Shown: positions 5,982 to 14,003, numbered from the stretch's first letter. The stretch: 15,081 nt of DNA from Desulfobacca acetoxidans (GCA_022736495.1 DZCR01000078.1:1-15081); one strand, 5' to 3'. A program made the numbers and translations. The notes: generated from the sequence alone by a model not told the origin.

Positions 5982-7406
5982 ATGCCCCTTAGCAGCCCCA
6001 GCCAGCCGGTCCCCGATGAGGCCGCGCCTTTCCGCATTCTCAGGAAATTCGCGTACCTGCTCAGCGCCCGCTGGGTGCGGGAGGCCTTGCAGGCCGCTTT
6101 CCTCATCTATCTGGCCCGGATCAGTTCCACCACCTACGGGGAGTTTATGTTGGCCATAGGATTGGGCAGCATCCTCCTGTTGGTGGCGGAATTCGGCCTC
6201 AACCTGCCGCTGGTCTCCCTCTTGTCCAAAAAGGACGGCGATCCCAACGCGGCCTTGAGCCAGGTGGTCTTTCTCAAGGCGGGTCTGCTGGTTCTGGCCC
6301 TCATGGGGGTCCTGGTTTTTATGGCGTGGCAGGACTATGCCCTGCCCTTAAAGCAGGTAATGTTCATGCTGTGCGCCGGGATAGGGTTGGAGGCCCTGTC
6401 CAATACTTTTTTTGTAACTTTACAGGTCCAGGGCCGCCAGGACCTCCAGGGCAAGATCGCGGCTCTGGCGGCGGGTTTGGGTTTCGGCTATGGTCTCGTC
6501 GCCCTGGCCTTGGGGGCCCCGCCCCTGCTGGTGGCTGCCTTCAAGCTCATCGAGAGCCTGGTAAATTTAGGCGGCAGCTTCATCCTGGTGCGGGCCCAGG
6601 CTGGCTTGCGGCTTAAACTGCCCTCCTGGGCGCGGCTAGGTTCTACTTTGCGCCTGGGTCTGGTCTTTGGCCTCATCGAGGTCTCGGCCATCCTCTATAA
6701 CAAGGCCAATCTCTTTTTCCTGCAGAAATATGCCGGAGCCCACGGGGTGGCTCAATACAGCGTCACCTGGCAAACGGTGGATGGCATCTCCGGGGTGGTC
6801 TCCAATCTGCTCCTACAAAGCATCCTGTTCCCGCTCTTTGTACAGCTTTGGGAATCTGACCGCGCCCGGGTCTCCCAGTTGGCCCAAAACACCGCCCGCT
6901 GGCTCATGGTCGCCGCCCTGGCGGTAATGTTTGTGCTGTTCATCGAAAGCGACCGCATTATCACTTTGGTCTACGGCCCCAATTACGGGGAAGCCATCTG
7001 GCTGCAAAAGATCCTGGTGGTGACCGTGGCCTTTGCCTTCTTGCATAATTTGGCGGCGTTTGTCATGATCAGCATGCGGCTGCAGTGGTTGCTCCTGATC
7101 TTTTATCTGTGCGGCCTGGGTTTCAACCTGCTCTGGTGTTCCCTGGTCATTCCCCGGGCGCCCCTGCTGGGGGCGGCCTTAGCCATGGTCCTCACCAAGG
7201 GCGGGGTGGCCTGCCTGACCGTATCTTTTTGTCAGCGCCGCTTGGGGCTCATTCCCCGGCGCCCGGCGCTCCAGACAGGCCTCGCCGTGCTGGCGGGGGC
7301 GCTGCTTTACCTTTTGGGCCACGGCCGCCTGCCCCGGGAAGCCACCGAAGCCCTGGCCCTGGCCCCGGTCCTCGCCCTGGCGGTCGCGTGGTGGCTCAAA
7401 AAATGA
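5982..7406 (+). CDS. Wzx-like oligosaccharide flippase (MOP superfamily)
   Basis: A 474-residue, strongly hydrophobic protein with about 13-14 apparent membrane segments spread along its length and short basic loops. The early sequence FLIYLARISSTTYGEFMLAI matches the conserved first helices of Polysacc_synt flippases, in which arginine, tyrosine and glycine precede the second helix. It should move a lipid-linked sugar unit from the cytoplasmic to the periplasmic face of the inner membrane. I took the ATG at 5982 with AAGG ten bases upstream; a TTG one codon earlier is possible. It is the first plus-strand gene, followed by two glycosyltransferases, as in Wzx-dependent glycan loci. No Wzy polymerase is visible in the window. 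A lipid II or teichoic flippase is a less likely alternative. Confidence 0.85.
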   Translation: MPLSSPSQPVPDEAAPFRILRKFAYLLSARWVREALQAAFLIYLARISSTTYGEFMLAIGLGSILLLVAEFGLNLPLVSLLSKKDGDPNAALSQVVFLKAGLLVLALMGVLVFMAWQDYALPLKQVMFMLCAGIGLEALSNTFFVTLQVQGRQDLQGKIAALAAGLGFGYGLVALALGAPPLLVAAFKLIESLVNLGGSFILVRAQAGLRLKLPSWARLGSTLRLGLVFGLIEVSAILYNKANLFFLQKYAGAHGVAQYSVTWQTVDGISGVVSNLLLQSILFPLFVQLWESDRARVSQLAQNTARWLMVAALAVMFVLFIESDRIITLVYGPNYGEAIWLQKILVVTVAFAFLHNLAAFVMISMRLQWLLLIFYLCGLGFNLLWCSLVIPRAPLLGAALAMVLTKGGVACLTVSFCQRRLGLIPRRPALQTGLAVLAGALLYLLGHGRLPREATEALALAPVLALAVAWWLKK

Positions 7407-7470
7407 GGCAGGCCCAGGGGAGGCTGGTCCAGGACGCCCCGGGTGGATTGCCGCGGATACGTGATTTCCC

Positions 7471-7499
7471 TTGACAGGGCAAAAAGATATCTGTTAAGT
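7471..7499 (+). promoter_or_regulatory. Possible promoter before the GT2 gene
   Basis: A perfect TTGACA at 7471-7476 is followed after 17 bases by a weak TTAAGT (three of six to a -10 box). It lies in the 187-base gap between the flippase and the GT2 gene, so the GT2 gene may have its own promoter in addition to read-through. Confidence 0.35.
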
Positions 7500-7593
7500 G
7501 ATCTGCAGTTGGCGGATTATATGGCTGGGTCAAGGTGCCCGGCTTTTATTTTAAGGTGAGCGGCAAGGGACGCCTGCTCTCCGGAGGAATGGC

Positions 7594-8793
7594 TTGACCC
7601 TCTTGATGTTGGCCTCCATGGCCCTGGAGCTCCTGCTCCTGCTGACCCTGATGATTCACAGCCGCCACCATGTGCGCCGGAGTTTCCCGGGGCAGGTGAC
7701 TGACCCCGTTTCCTGGCCGGTCTACCCCAAGGTCGCCCTCATTGTGCCCCTGACCGGAAATTCTCCGGAGATGCCGGCGGCGCTGGAATCTCTTCTCAGC
7801 CAGCCCTATCCCAACTATGAAACCATTCTGGTCACCCGGGACCCGGAGGATGCCGCCATTCCATTGATACGGGAGCTTTTGTCCCGTCATGCGCGAGTCC
7901 GCCACCTGGTCAGCGGTCCGGCCGCCGCCTGCTCCCAAAAGAACCACAACATTCTGGCCGCGGTCAGGGCCCTGGATGACAGCGCGGAAATCCTGGTGTT
8001 TTGCGACAGCACCCACCAGGCCCCGCCTTATTTTCTTCGGAACCTTATTTATCCGATAGTTACCGGCGCCGCGGTCATGACCTCGGGGTTCCACCGCATC
8101 ATTCCCGGCGATGCGCGGATCGCCACCCTGGGGATGCTGCAAACGGTGCTGGCTCTACACCTGCTGCACGGTTTCCCCGCCATCGCCTTGCCCTGGGGCG
8201 GAGCCATGGCCGTACGCCGGTCCGCCTTCCATACTTATGGGCTGGAGGGCGCCTTAAAGGTTTCTGTGCTGGACGACTTTCCCATGGGGCTGCGCCTGTT
8301 GCGGTTCGGTATCCGGTCGACGCCCGTGGCCACCGCGGTCCTGAACACCGATCTCACCGGCCAAACCAGTTACGGTTGGGAGACCTGGCTCACGCGGCAG
8401 ATGTTGTACGCAAAATACTGCCTCCCCAGCACCTGGTCGGCCGCGGCCCTGGTGGCCTGGGTCCTGGCCGGCCCCATTGTCTTTGCGGCCCTGGCCGGGC
8501 TGGGAGGGATTTTGGGCCTGGTGGCCCCACCCCTGGCCCTGGTGAGCCTGGGGTTTCTGGTGGCCTTAACCGCTTTGGGGGCCTGGGTCCGGACCCTGGC
8601 GCCCGTACCCATCCCCTTGGGCCGGTGGCTTATGGGCTTTTATGCCAATCTTTTCATGACCTGTTGGTGTTACCTCAAAACCTGGCTCACCGATACCATT
8701 GCCTGGCGCGGCATCTCCTACCAGGTCACCTGGGGCGGCCGGGTAAAAAAAGTTATCGTGGACCCACTTCTTATGAATCGCAACCTCCATTGA
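7594..8793 (+). CDS. Membrane-bound family 2 glycosyltransferase (GT21/HpnI-like)
   Basis: A 399-residue protein with an N-terminal hydrophobic anchor (about 1-20), a GT-A catalytic region (about 45-275) and three further hydrophobic segments (about 282-300, 306-330, 345-362). The region KVALIVPLTG at 46-55 opens the nucleotide-sugar fold. SQKNHNILAA at 114-123 and WGGAMAVRRSAF at 201-212 match ceramide-glucosyltransferase-like enzymes, including HpnI of hopanoid synthesis. VLDDFPMG at 225-232 carries the likely catalytic acidic residues. Two points are odd: the usual DxD appears as DST (138-140), and the (Q/R)xxRW motif is not visible, with TRQMLYAKY in its place. The start is TTG, placed six bases after GGAGG. 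It likely glycosylates a lipid carrier or membrane lipid. Hopanoid genes are absent from the window, so a glycan-lipid role is preferred. Confidence 0.8.
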   Translation: MTLLMLASMALELLLLLTLMIHSRHHVRRSFPGQVTDPVSWPVYPKVALIVPLTGNSPEMPAALESLLSQPYPNYETILVTRDPEDAAIPLIRELLSRHARVRHLVSGPAAACSQKNHNILAAVRALDDSAEILVFCDSTHQAPPYFLRNLIYPIVTGAAVMTSGFHRIIPGDARIATLGMLQTVLALHLLHGFPAIALPWGGAMAVRRSAFHTYGLEGALKVSVLDDFPMGLRLLRFGIRSTPVATAVLNTDLTGQTSYGWETWLTRQMLYAKYCLPSTWSAAALVAWVLAGPIVFAALAGLGGILGLVAPPLALVSLGFLVALTALGAWVRTLAPVPIPLGRWLMGFYANLFMTCWCYLKTWLTDTIAWRGISYQVTWGGRVKKVIVDPLLMNRNLH

Positions 8794-8829
8794 TCCTGGA
8801 TCGATCCCGGGTCAGACCGTCTTGAAACT

Positions 8830-9882
8830 ATGGCCAGAATTCTCTATGGGGTCCACGGCACCGGACACGGCCACGCGGTCCGGGCTCTGACTATCGCCCG
8901 GCACTTCGCCGAGCACGAGTTTCTGTTTGTCAGCCACGATACCGGGGCCGCCATCCTGGGGTCGGAATTCAACGTGGAGGAGTGTCCGAACCCCCCCACG
9001 GTCATTCGGGGCCACCGGGTGGACGCGCTCGCCACGGTCATCGGCAGCCTGAAGGTCAGGAGTCAATCCCGGGGCCACATCCGCCGGCTGTTAGACTTCA
9101 TGGACCGGTTCCAACCCGATGTCACCCTGACCGATTATGAATATTTCCTGCCCCGGGCGGCGCACAAGGCCGGGGTCCCCTGCCTGTCCATCGACCATCA
9201 ACATATCATCACCTGTTGCCGCCACCGGGTTCCTTGGACCCAGTATCCGAGTTTGCTGTCCACACGCTTTGCCGTGGCCTCCATGTTCAGCCGGGCCACG
9301 GATTATCTGGTGATCTCCTTCTTCCAAACCTTGGTGAAACCTGGGGCCAGGGCTAAAGTTCTGCCGCCGCTTTTGCGGGAAAGCGTGCTCCAGCGGCGGC
9401 CCACCCTGGGCGACCATGTGGTGGCCTACCAGGGCTACACCACCTTCAAGCGCTTCTTCCCATTTTTGAGCGCCATTCCCTCAAAGGTGATGGTTTACGG
9501 CTTTAATGAGGAGCGCATTGAAGGCAACCTGCATTTCAAGAAAAACTCCGAGTCGGGGTTTCTGGACGATCTCTCTTCTTGCCGGTACGTGGTTTGCGGG
9601 GGCAGCCACACCCTGATGTCCGAGGCCCTGTTTTACGGCAAGCCGGTGATCTCTTTTCCCATCAAAAACGCCTTCGAACAGTTCTTGAACGCCCTGTATA
9701 TCGAGCGCCTGGGATATGGCCGCTCTTTCACCGGATTTTCTCCCCCCCCTGAGATCATCCCTGAGTTCGAAGCCCGCCTGGGCCACTACCGTGAGAATAT
9801 CCAGACCGGCCATTTCTGCGGCAATGAAGAGATCTACGCGCGGGTGGAGCAGTTTATCCGGGAGAAAAAGCTGGATTATTGA
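8830..9882 (+). CDS. GT-B glycosyltransferase of the MJ1255 type
   Basis: A 350-residue protein with a two-Rossmann (GT-B) layout. The N-terminal half opens with ILYGVHGTGHGHAVRA (4-19), the glycine/histidine loop typical of the MJ1255/VC2487 family (TIGR00661, Glyco_trans_28-related). The C-terminal half carries CGGSHTLMSEALFYGKP (256-272) and EQFLNALYIERLGYG (283-297), the donor-binding region seen also in MurG- and UGT-like enzymes. No membrane segment is present, so it is cytoplasmic or peripheral. It should transfer a sugar from a nucleotide donor to a lipid-linked acceptor. It follows the GT2 gene by 36 bases and is probably cotranscribed; no clear ribosome binding site precedes the ATG, which may mean weak or coupled translation. 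Donor and acceptor cannot be told from sequence. Confidence 0.85.
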   Translation: MARILYGVHGTGHGHAVRALTIARHFAEHEFLFVSHDTGAAILGSEFNVEECPNPPTVIRGHRVDALATVIGSLKVRSQSRGHIRRLLDFMDRFQPDVTLTDYEYFLPRAAHKAGVPCLSIDHQHIITCCRHRVPWTQYPSLLSTRFAVASMFSRATDYLVISFFQTLVKPGARAKVLPPLLRESVLQRRPTLGDHVVAYQGYTTFKRFFPFLSAIPSKVMVYGFNEERIEGNLHFKKNSESGFLDDLSSCRYVVCGGSHTLMSEALFYGKPVISFPIKNAFEQFLNALYIERLGYGRSFTGFSPPPEIIPEFEARLGHYRENIQTGHFCGNEEIYARVEQFIREKKLDY

Positions 9883-9929
9883 GAAGCGATTTCAAAACCG
9901 GTTTTTTCTGTCGCGGGGCGCACCGTTAG

Positions 9930-9954
9930 AGGGGACACGCAGGTCGGCCCCTAC
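9930..9954 (+). repeat. Dispersed repeat B, copy 2 (degraded)
   Basis: GGGGACACGCAGGTCGGCCCC matches the hairpin at 758-779 with substitutions that weaken the stem. Next to copy 2 of repeat A the order is B then A, the reverse of the order at 690-779, so the two elements move or duplicate independently. Confidence 0.6.
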
Positions 9955-9958
9955 GGGC

Positions 9959-10023
9959 GGTGCCCAAGCAGAGCTTGGGTGGAAAGTGGCGTTCCCAAGT
10001 GCAACTTGGGAACGAGGGCTTGA
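9959..10023 (+). repeat. Dispersed hairpin repeat A, copy 2 (two tandem hairpins)
   Basis: The first hairpin (9963-9979) has 7-base arms CCCAAGC and GCTTGGG. The second (9990-10014) has perfect 11-base arms CGTTCCCAAGT and ACTTGGGAACG around a 3-base loop. The block fills the gap between two convergent glycosyltransferase genes, where it could stop or slow transcription from both sides. It matches 690-754. Confidence 0.8.
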
Positions 10024-10041
10024 GGGTTTAAAGGCAGGGTT

Positions 10042-11190
10042 TTAGCGCCTCGTTTCCTTGAGGAGTCGGCATAGGACCACCTCGAAGCGCTGCGCCATGG
10101 TCTCCAGGGAAAAGTCGCGCACAGCCCGCTGCCTGCCGGTCCGGCCCAGGGTTTGGCGGGCGTCGGGGTTTGACAGCACCTGGCTTAAGGCCGCGGCCAG
10201 GTCTGTCGCGTCCCCAGGATTTACCAGCCAGCCGGTATGCCCGTGATCCACCAGTTCGGGGACCCCGCCCACCCGGGTGGCCACCACCGGCAAGCCTGCA
10301 GCCATGGCCTCCAGGAGCACGTTAGGCAGGGCCTCGGTCCGGGAACTGAGCACCAGGAGAGCCGCCTGATGCAGCAGGGGGCGCAGGTCCTCCTGGGGAG
10401 GCATAAACTTGACCCGATCTGAGAGGGACAGCCGCTGGGCCAACGCCTGCAGCGCGGCCAGGCGGGGGCCATCTCCCACCAGCCATAATTCCGCCTCGGG
10501 GTGGACCGGGGCCGTCAGGTGAAAGGCCGCCAGCAGGGTGTCATGGTCTTTATCCGGCACCAGCCGGGCTACGGACAACACCCGAGGGGGGCCTGCGGCC
10601 GGAGCGGCGGGCGGCTGAAAAAACTCCGTATCCACCCCGTTGAGGATGGAGGTGAGGCGGGCGGCCGGGACCCCACAGCGCTCGGTTAATACAGACTTAA
10701 TGGCCCGGCTGTTGCACAGGATATGGTGGGCCAGAGGCCAGAGCCAGCGCTCGTGCTGGCGCTGGGGAGCCCCGCCGCCCCGGCAATTGCCGACAATAAG
10801 GGAGACTTTGGCCAGGCGGCCCAGCACCCGGCCCCAGATATTGGGCACCACGGTGAGCGGCAGGAGCACGTCCGGGGGCTGATGCAGAAGCCGCCGCCCC
10901 AGGCGGGCCAAGGCCAGGGGGCCCACCTGATGGCGCCGGCCCAGCCGAATCACGGGGAGGCCGTAACGCCGGGCTAAAGGCGCGAAATCTTCGCCGGCGG
11001 CCAGCACCCAGATCTCCACCTGAAACCGCGCCGGGTTCAGCCGTCGGGCCAACTCCAGGGTCTGGCGCTGGGTGCCGCCGAAAGTCAAATCTTGCAGGAG
11101 GAATACTAAACGGGCGGGGCGGGCATGGGGTTTGAGGGAGGGGGAAGGGTCTATTCGCTCCTTCTCCTCTCCCCCAAAAGCTCTCGGCAT
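10042..11190 (-). CDS. Family 4 glycosyltransferase (GT4)
   Basis: A 382-residue retaining GT-B enzyme that should transfer a sugar from a nucleotide donor. The acceptor-side domain has LTFGGTQRQTLELA (35-48), the usual GG-x-E-like N-terminal loop. The donor-side domain has LSVARLVPDKDHDTLL (205-220) and the EX7E motif TEALPNVLLEAMAAGLPVV (285-303, Glu286 and Glu294), then GGVPELV. Residues 1-24 are low-complexity and poorly family-like, so the true start could be slightly downstream. The ATG at 11190 follows the radical SAM stop codon after one base (TAA-C-ATG), which implies one transcript and coupled translation. Pairing with the radical SAM gene suggests that both act on the same sugar or acceptor, which is inference. 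Confidence 0.9.
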   Translation of the reverse strand: MPRAFGGEEKERIDPSPSLKPHARPARLVFLLQDLTFGGTQRQTLELARRLNPARFQVEIWVLAAGEDFAPLARRYGLPVIRLGRRHQVGPLALARLGRRLLHQPPDVLLPLTVVPNIWGRVLGRLAKVSLIVGNCRGGGAPQRQHERWLWPLAHHILCNSRAIKSVLTERCGVPAARLTSILNGVDTEFFQPPAAPAAGPPRVLSVARLVPDKDHDTLLAAFHLTAPVHPEAELWLVGDGPRLAALQALAQRLSLSDRVKFMPPQEDLRPLLHQAALLVLSSRTEALPNVLLEAMAAGLPVVATRVGGVPELVDHGHTGWLVNPGDATDLAAALSQVLSNPDARQTLGRTGRQRAVRDFSLETMAQRFEVVLCRLLKETRR

Positions 11191-11191
11191 G

Positions 11192-12475
11192 TTAATAGCC
11201 CATCAGGCCGCAACAGCGGGAGCAGGCGGGCATCAGACCCTCGGTGGTCAGGCTCTGACGGAAACGCACGTAGGCCGGGGAATTCCACAGTTCGGTAATG
11301 GTGGCCTCTTTGATATTGCCCACCACATAGTCATGGTAATCCCGGCAGGGTGAGAGATCGCCATTGCTGTCGACCTCTACGGCCGAAAATATGGAGATGC
11401 ACTGATTGAAGCCGAACCGGGCCTGGTGGTCGGTATAATAAGTGCGCAGGTTATCCTCCCCGACCACTGCGGGGATCAGGGAGACCGGGGGCGCGGTGGC
11501 CGACCGGGACATCTTCAGGACGGTCTGCAACTGGCGGTCCAACTCCCGGTAATCATCGGGGCGCCAGTTCCCCACCCAACCCCGATGCAGCGTGGGAGGA
11601 AAGCCGAAGCGCCGGGTAAAGTCGGCCTCGTGATTCTTCACCCCTTCTGGGTCGATCCACCAGGACAGGTAAAAGATAAAGAAGTCCACCTTGTCCCGAA
11701 AGGACTCGTAAATATCCACCAGGTTCCGGAAATTATGCTGGGAGACGGTGGTGAGAGAAGCAATCAGCGGCAGGGTGCTGCGGCGGTCCCGGCGGGCCTC
11801 GCCCACTGCGGCCAGGGCGGCCTGAATATCGGCAAAGTTATCGGCGCTCCCCACCCCCGGGCGCGCCTGGTTGTGCCGGGCGGCATCAGGGCCGTCAATG
11901 GAAACCTGCAGAAGAAACATGGGGGCCCGGACCAGCCGCTCCGCGGCTGCGGCAACCCGGGTGCCGTTGGTGGCGATGGCGGTGGGCAGCTTAAGTTTGG
12001 TGGCCGCTTCGATCAACTCCAGCGACCCTTCATACAGCATGGGTTCACCGCCCCACAGATAAACCGTGGGATGGTGACCGTGACCCACCAGGTCCCTCAG
12101 GACTTCCAGGTAACGATCCAGGGAGACTTCATTCTGCTTCAATTCCCGCAGATTGCTGCCGTGCAAAAAACCCTGGTCGCCCCACTGCCCGCAGGTGTGG
12201 CAGCGCAGATTGCAGATGTCGGTGATGCGTAAGCTCAACTGGCGGATCTTCCGGGCCTTCCCGTTTTGGGCCTGGGGGTAGAGCAGGTTGAAGAGCCACT
12301 TTTCGCCCTGGATTGTCGCCAATTTGCTGGCGATCCAGGGATGCTTTGCCAGACGCCGGAAATTTTTCGCTACCACTCCCAGCGCAATCATGCTTCGGGT
12401 ATCCATGAAATCTGCATGCCTCGATATTTGATATAATAAGCGCACCGGGGCGGGTAAGTCCCGATTTATACTCAT
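11192..12475 (-). CDS. Radical SAM enzyme with SPASM-type C-terminus
   Basis: A 427-residue enzyme from the ATG at 12475. The radical SAM CX3CX2C motif is CNLRCHTC at 88-95 (Cys88, Cys92, Cys95), followed by YLWGGEPML, which binds S-adenosylmethionine. The C-terminal region has Cys359, Cys377, Cys418 and Cys421/422, with GNIKEATITELWNSPAYVRF between them, the SPASM/twitch arrangement that holds an extra iron-sulfur cluster. Known relatives mature peptides or dehydrogenate sugars and cyclitols (BtrN). No precursor peptide gene was found nearby, and GT4, dehydrogenase and deacetylase neighbours favour a sugar substrate. The start is uncertain: 12475 lies within a repeat arm and has no good binding site, while an ATG at 12406 (MDTRSMIALG) has GAGG 12 bases before it and would remove 23 residues. 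Confidence 0.88.
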   Translation of the reverse strand: MSINRDLPAPVRLLYQISRHADFMDTRSMIALGVVAKNFRRLAKHPWIASKLATIQGEKWLFNLLYPQAQNGKARKIRQLSLRITDICNLRCHTCGQWGDQGFLHGSNLRELKQNEVSLDRYLEVLRDLVGHGHHPTVYLWGGEPMLYEGSLELIEAATKLKLPTAIATNGTRVAAAAERLVRAPMFLLQVSIDGPDAARHNQARPGVGSADNFADIQAALAAVGEARRDRRSTLPLIASLTTVSQHNFRNLVDIYESFRDKVDFFIFYLSWWIDPEGVKNHEADFTRRFGFPPTLHRGWVGNWRPDDYRELDRQLQTVLKMSRSATAPPVSLIPAVVGEDNLRTYYTDHQARFGFNQCISIFSAVEVDSNGDLSPCRDYHDYVVGNIKEATITELWNSPAYVRFRQSLTTEGLMPACSRCCGLMGY

Positions 12476-12561
12476 TGCCAAAAGTCTTTTCTGAGTTACC
12501 CCCCACTCTGAGCCTCTGCCGCCAGGAGAGAGGGGAATAAAGGGAAAGAATTTTTGGCATT
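12467..12561. mobile_element. MITE-like element with imperfect inverted ends
   Basis: The left arm at 12474-12490 and the reverse complement of the right arm at 12545-12561 agree at 13 of 17 positions, sharing TGCCAAAA. They enclose about 54 bases rich in C and G runs. The left arm also matches 625-646 (20 of 22), which makes it dispersed. No transposase or clear target duplication is seen. It overlaps the most upstream plausible start of the radical SAM gene and lies between that gene and its promoter. Confidence 0.4.
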
Positions 12562-12574
12562 CGCTCTATTTGCC

Positions 12575-12603
12575 ATTATACCCTATGATGGCGGAATCCC
12601 CAA
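12575..12603 (-). promoter_or_regulatory. Sigma-70-type promoter of the radical SAM/GT4 operon
   Basis: On the minus strand TTGGGG (-35, three of six) precedes a perfect TATAAT (-10) with the optimal 17-base spacing. Transcription would start near 12568 and run through the MITE-like element as a leader of about 93 bases, or 162 if translation starts at 12406. Confidence 0.55.
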
Positions 12604-12685
12604 CCCTTTGGAGCAAGAATGGTCTTGACAAGCGTCTCGCACCGGAACAGAGTCCTTAATACTGTTCTCAATTTGCGGTTTTCAG

Positions 12686-12714
12686 TTGAAAGCAAAACAA
12701 ACACCAAATACATA
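12686..12714 (+). promoter_or_regulatory. Possible promoter of the dehydrogenase/deacetylase operon
   Basis: TTGAAA (-35, five of six) is followed after 17 bases by TACATA (-10, three of six). Transcription would start near 12721, about 34 bases before the dehydrogenase ATG. It is divergent from the promoter at 12575-12603, about 80 bases away. Confidence 0.35.
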
Positions 12715-12754
12715 TGGTTAGACATGAAACCTGTCTTACGATGATACTAATCTC

Positions 12755-13960
12755 ATGAAAGCATTGGTATATTACCGTTCGGTACCCCGCTACCTGCTGG
12801 CCAAAGGGCTGAACCGCTTCTGGCCCCGGACTTTTTTTGGCCGGCTGGCGCCCCTCCGGTTGCAAACGCTGGAATTCAACCCTCCCGGGCCTCCCTGGGT
12901 GGTACTGCGACCCCTTATGTGCGGCATCTGCGGCTCGGACTTGAACCTACTGAAAGGGGCCGAGTCTTTTTTGCTGGAACCCTATGCGTCCCAGCCCGCG
13001 GTGTTGGGCCACGAAGTGATGGCCGAAGTGGCGGAGTCCCCCCCGGAGTCGGCCTGGCGGCCCGGTGACCGGGTGGTGGTGGAGCCGGTCCTGCCCTGCG
13101 AAGCCAGAGGCCTGCCGCCGTGCGCCTCTTGTGCTGCGGGCCGGTACAACCTTTGCGAAAATTTTCTAAAAGGCGACCTGGCTCCCGGAGTTATCCTGGG
13201 CTTTACCCAGCGAGTGGGGGGCGGCATGGCCGAGTGGATGGCGGCCCATCCCAGCCGCTTGGTGCGGGTGCCGGACCACGTCCCCGATGAGGTGGCGGTG
13301 CTCACCGATTCTCTGGCTTCGGCGTTGCAGCCGGTCCTGGAGCACTTTCCCGAGGACCGGCATACCGTGGTGATCTATGGCGCCGGCATCATCGCCCAGC
13401 ATTTGATTCGCCTGTTGCGGGCCTTGGGTTCCGGCGCCCGGTTGGTGGCGGTGGCCCGCTATCCTTTCCAGGCTGAACTGGCCCGGGAAGGCGGCGCGGA
13501 CGTCGTTTTGTCCAATCCCAGCCGGGCCGAACTGGGAGAGGCCGTGGGAGCCCGCCTGGTGCCCACCACTTTGGGGGGCGGCAACCTGGAAGGCGGCGCC
13601 AACCTGTTCTTTGACTGCGTGGGCGCTCGCACCTCACTCCAGGAGGGACTTTTGGCCTTGCGCGGCCGGGGCACTTACGTCCTGGTGGGAACCGCCAGCA
13701 CCCTGGGGCCGGTGGACTTCTCCAGCCTGTGGTTTCGGGAGCTGACGCTCACCGGCTCTGCCATGTATGCCTACAGCGTCTTTCAGGGAGAAAAAATCCG
13801 CACCTATGAAAAGGCTGTGGAACTGCTAGCCCGGGGGGATTACCCTTACCGGGGGCTGGTCTCCCATATCTTCCGCCTGGGGGAGTACCGTGAGGCTTTT
13901 CAGGCCGCCTTCGACAAGCGCCATCACCAGAGCCTCAAGGTAGTCCTAAACCTGAGATGA
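12755..13960 (+). CDS. Zinc-dependent medium-chain dehydrogenase/reductase
   Basis: A 401-residue oxidoreductase that should oxidise an alcohol (or reduce a carbonyl) with NAD(P). The catalytic zinc site is ICGSD at 58-62 (Cys59) and GHE at 85-87 (His86, Glu87). A structural zinc lobe is present with Cys115, Cys123, Cys126 and Cys134. The Rossmann fold starts at VVIYGAGIIAQHLIRL (205-220, GxGxxxxx). The family is usually about 340-370 residues; the extra length here is an N-terminal insertion with many aromatic and basic residues (about 8-36) before the GroES-like fold. No ribosome binding site is visible before the ATG. It is followed after 43 bases by the deacetylase and diverges from the radical SAM operon. 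Sugar or cyclitol dehydrogenation is suggested by its neighbours only. Confidence 0.88.
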   Translation: MKALVYYRSVPRYLLAKGLNRFWPRTFFGRLAPLRLQTLEFNPPGPPWVVLRPLMCGICGSDLNLLKGAESFLLEPYASQPAVLGHEVMAEVAESPPESAWRPGDRVVVEPVLPCEARGLPPCASCAAGRYNLCENFLKGDLAPGVILGFTQRVGGGMAEWMAAHPSRLVRVPDHVPDEVAVLTDSLASALQPVLEHFPEDRHTVVIYGAGIIAQHLIRLLRALGSGARLVAVARYPFQAELAREGGADVVLSNPSRAELGEAVGARLVPTTLGGGNLEGGANLFFDCVGARTSLQEGLLALRGRGTYVLVGTASTLGPVDFSSLWFRELTLTGSAMYAYSVFQGEKIRTYEKAVELLARGDYPYRGLVSHIFRLGEYREAFQAAFDKRHHQSLKVVLNLR

Positions 13961-14003
13961 GCCTCGTGGGACGGAATGCAAAGGCCGGCGGCGGGGCTGA
14001 CCC

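Noticed and set aside
7589..7597. ATG GCT TGA overlapping the GT2 start, as a leader peptide
   Set aside because: The ATG touches the ribosome binding site with no usable spacing, and two codons overlapping the TTG start are most likely chance.
9894..9905. AAAACCGGTTTT followed by TT after the MJ1255-type gene, as a terminator
   Set aside because: The palindrome has no loop bases and only AT-rich arms, so a stable RNA hairpin is unlikely; the strong hairpins in the following repeat are better candidates.
11426..12232. 268-codon plus-strand open frame
   Set aside because: It is antisense to the radical SAM gene, whose cysteine motifs and flow are unmistakable; this frame is composition-driven.
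11192..12475. Peptide (RiPP) maturation by the radical SAM enzyme
   Set aside because: No short precursor-like open frame with a binding site was found next to it, and all neighbours are sugar enzymes; it remains possible only if a precursor lies outside the window.
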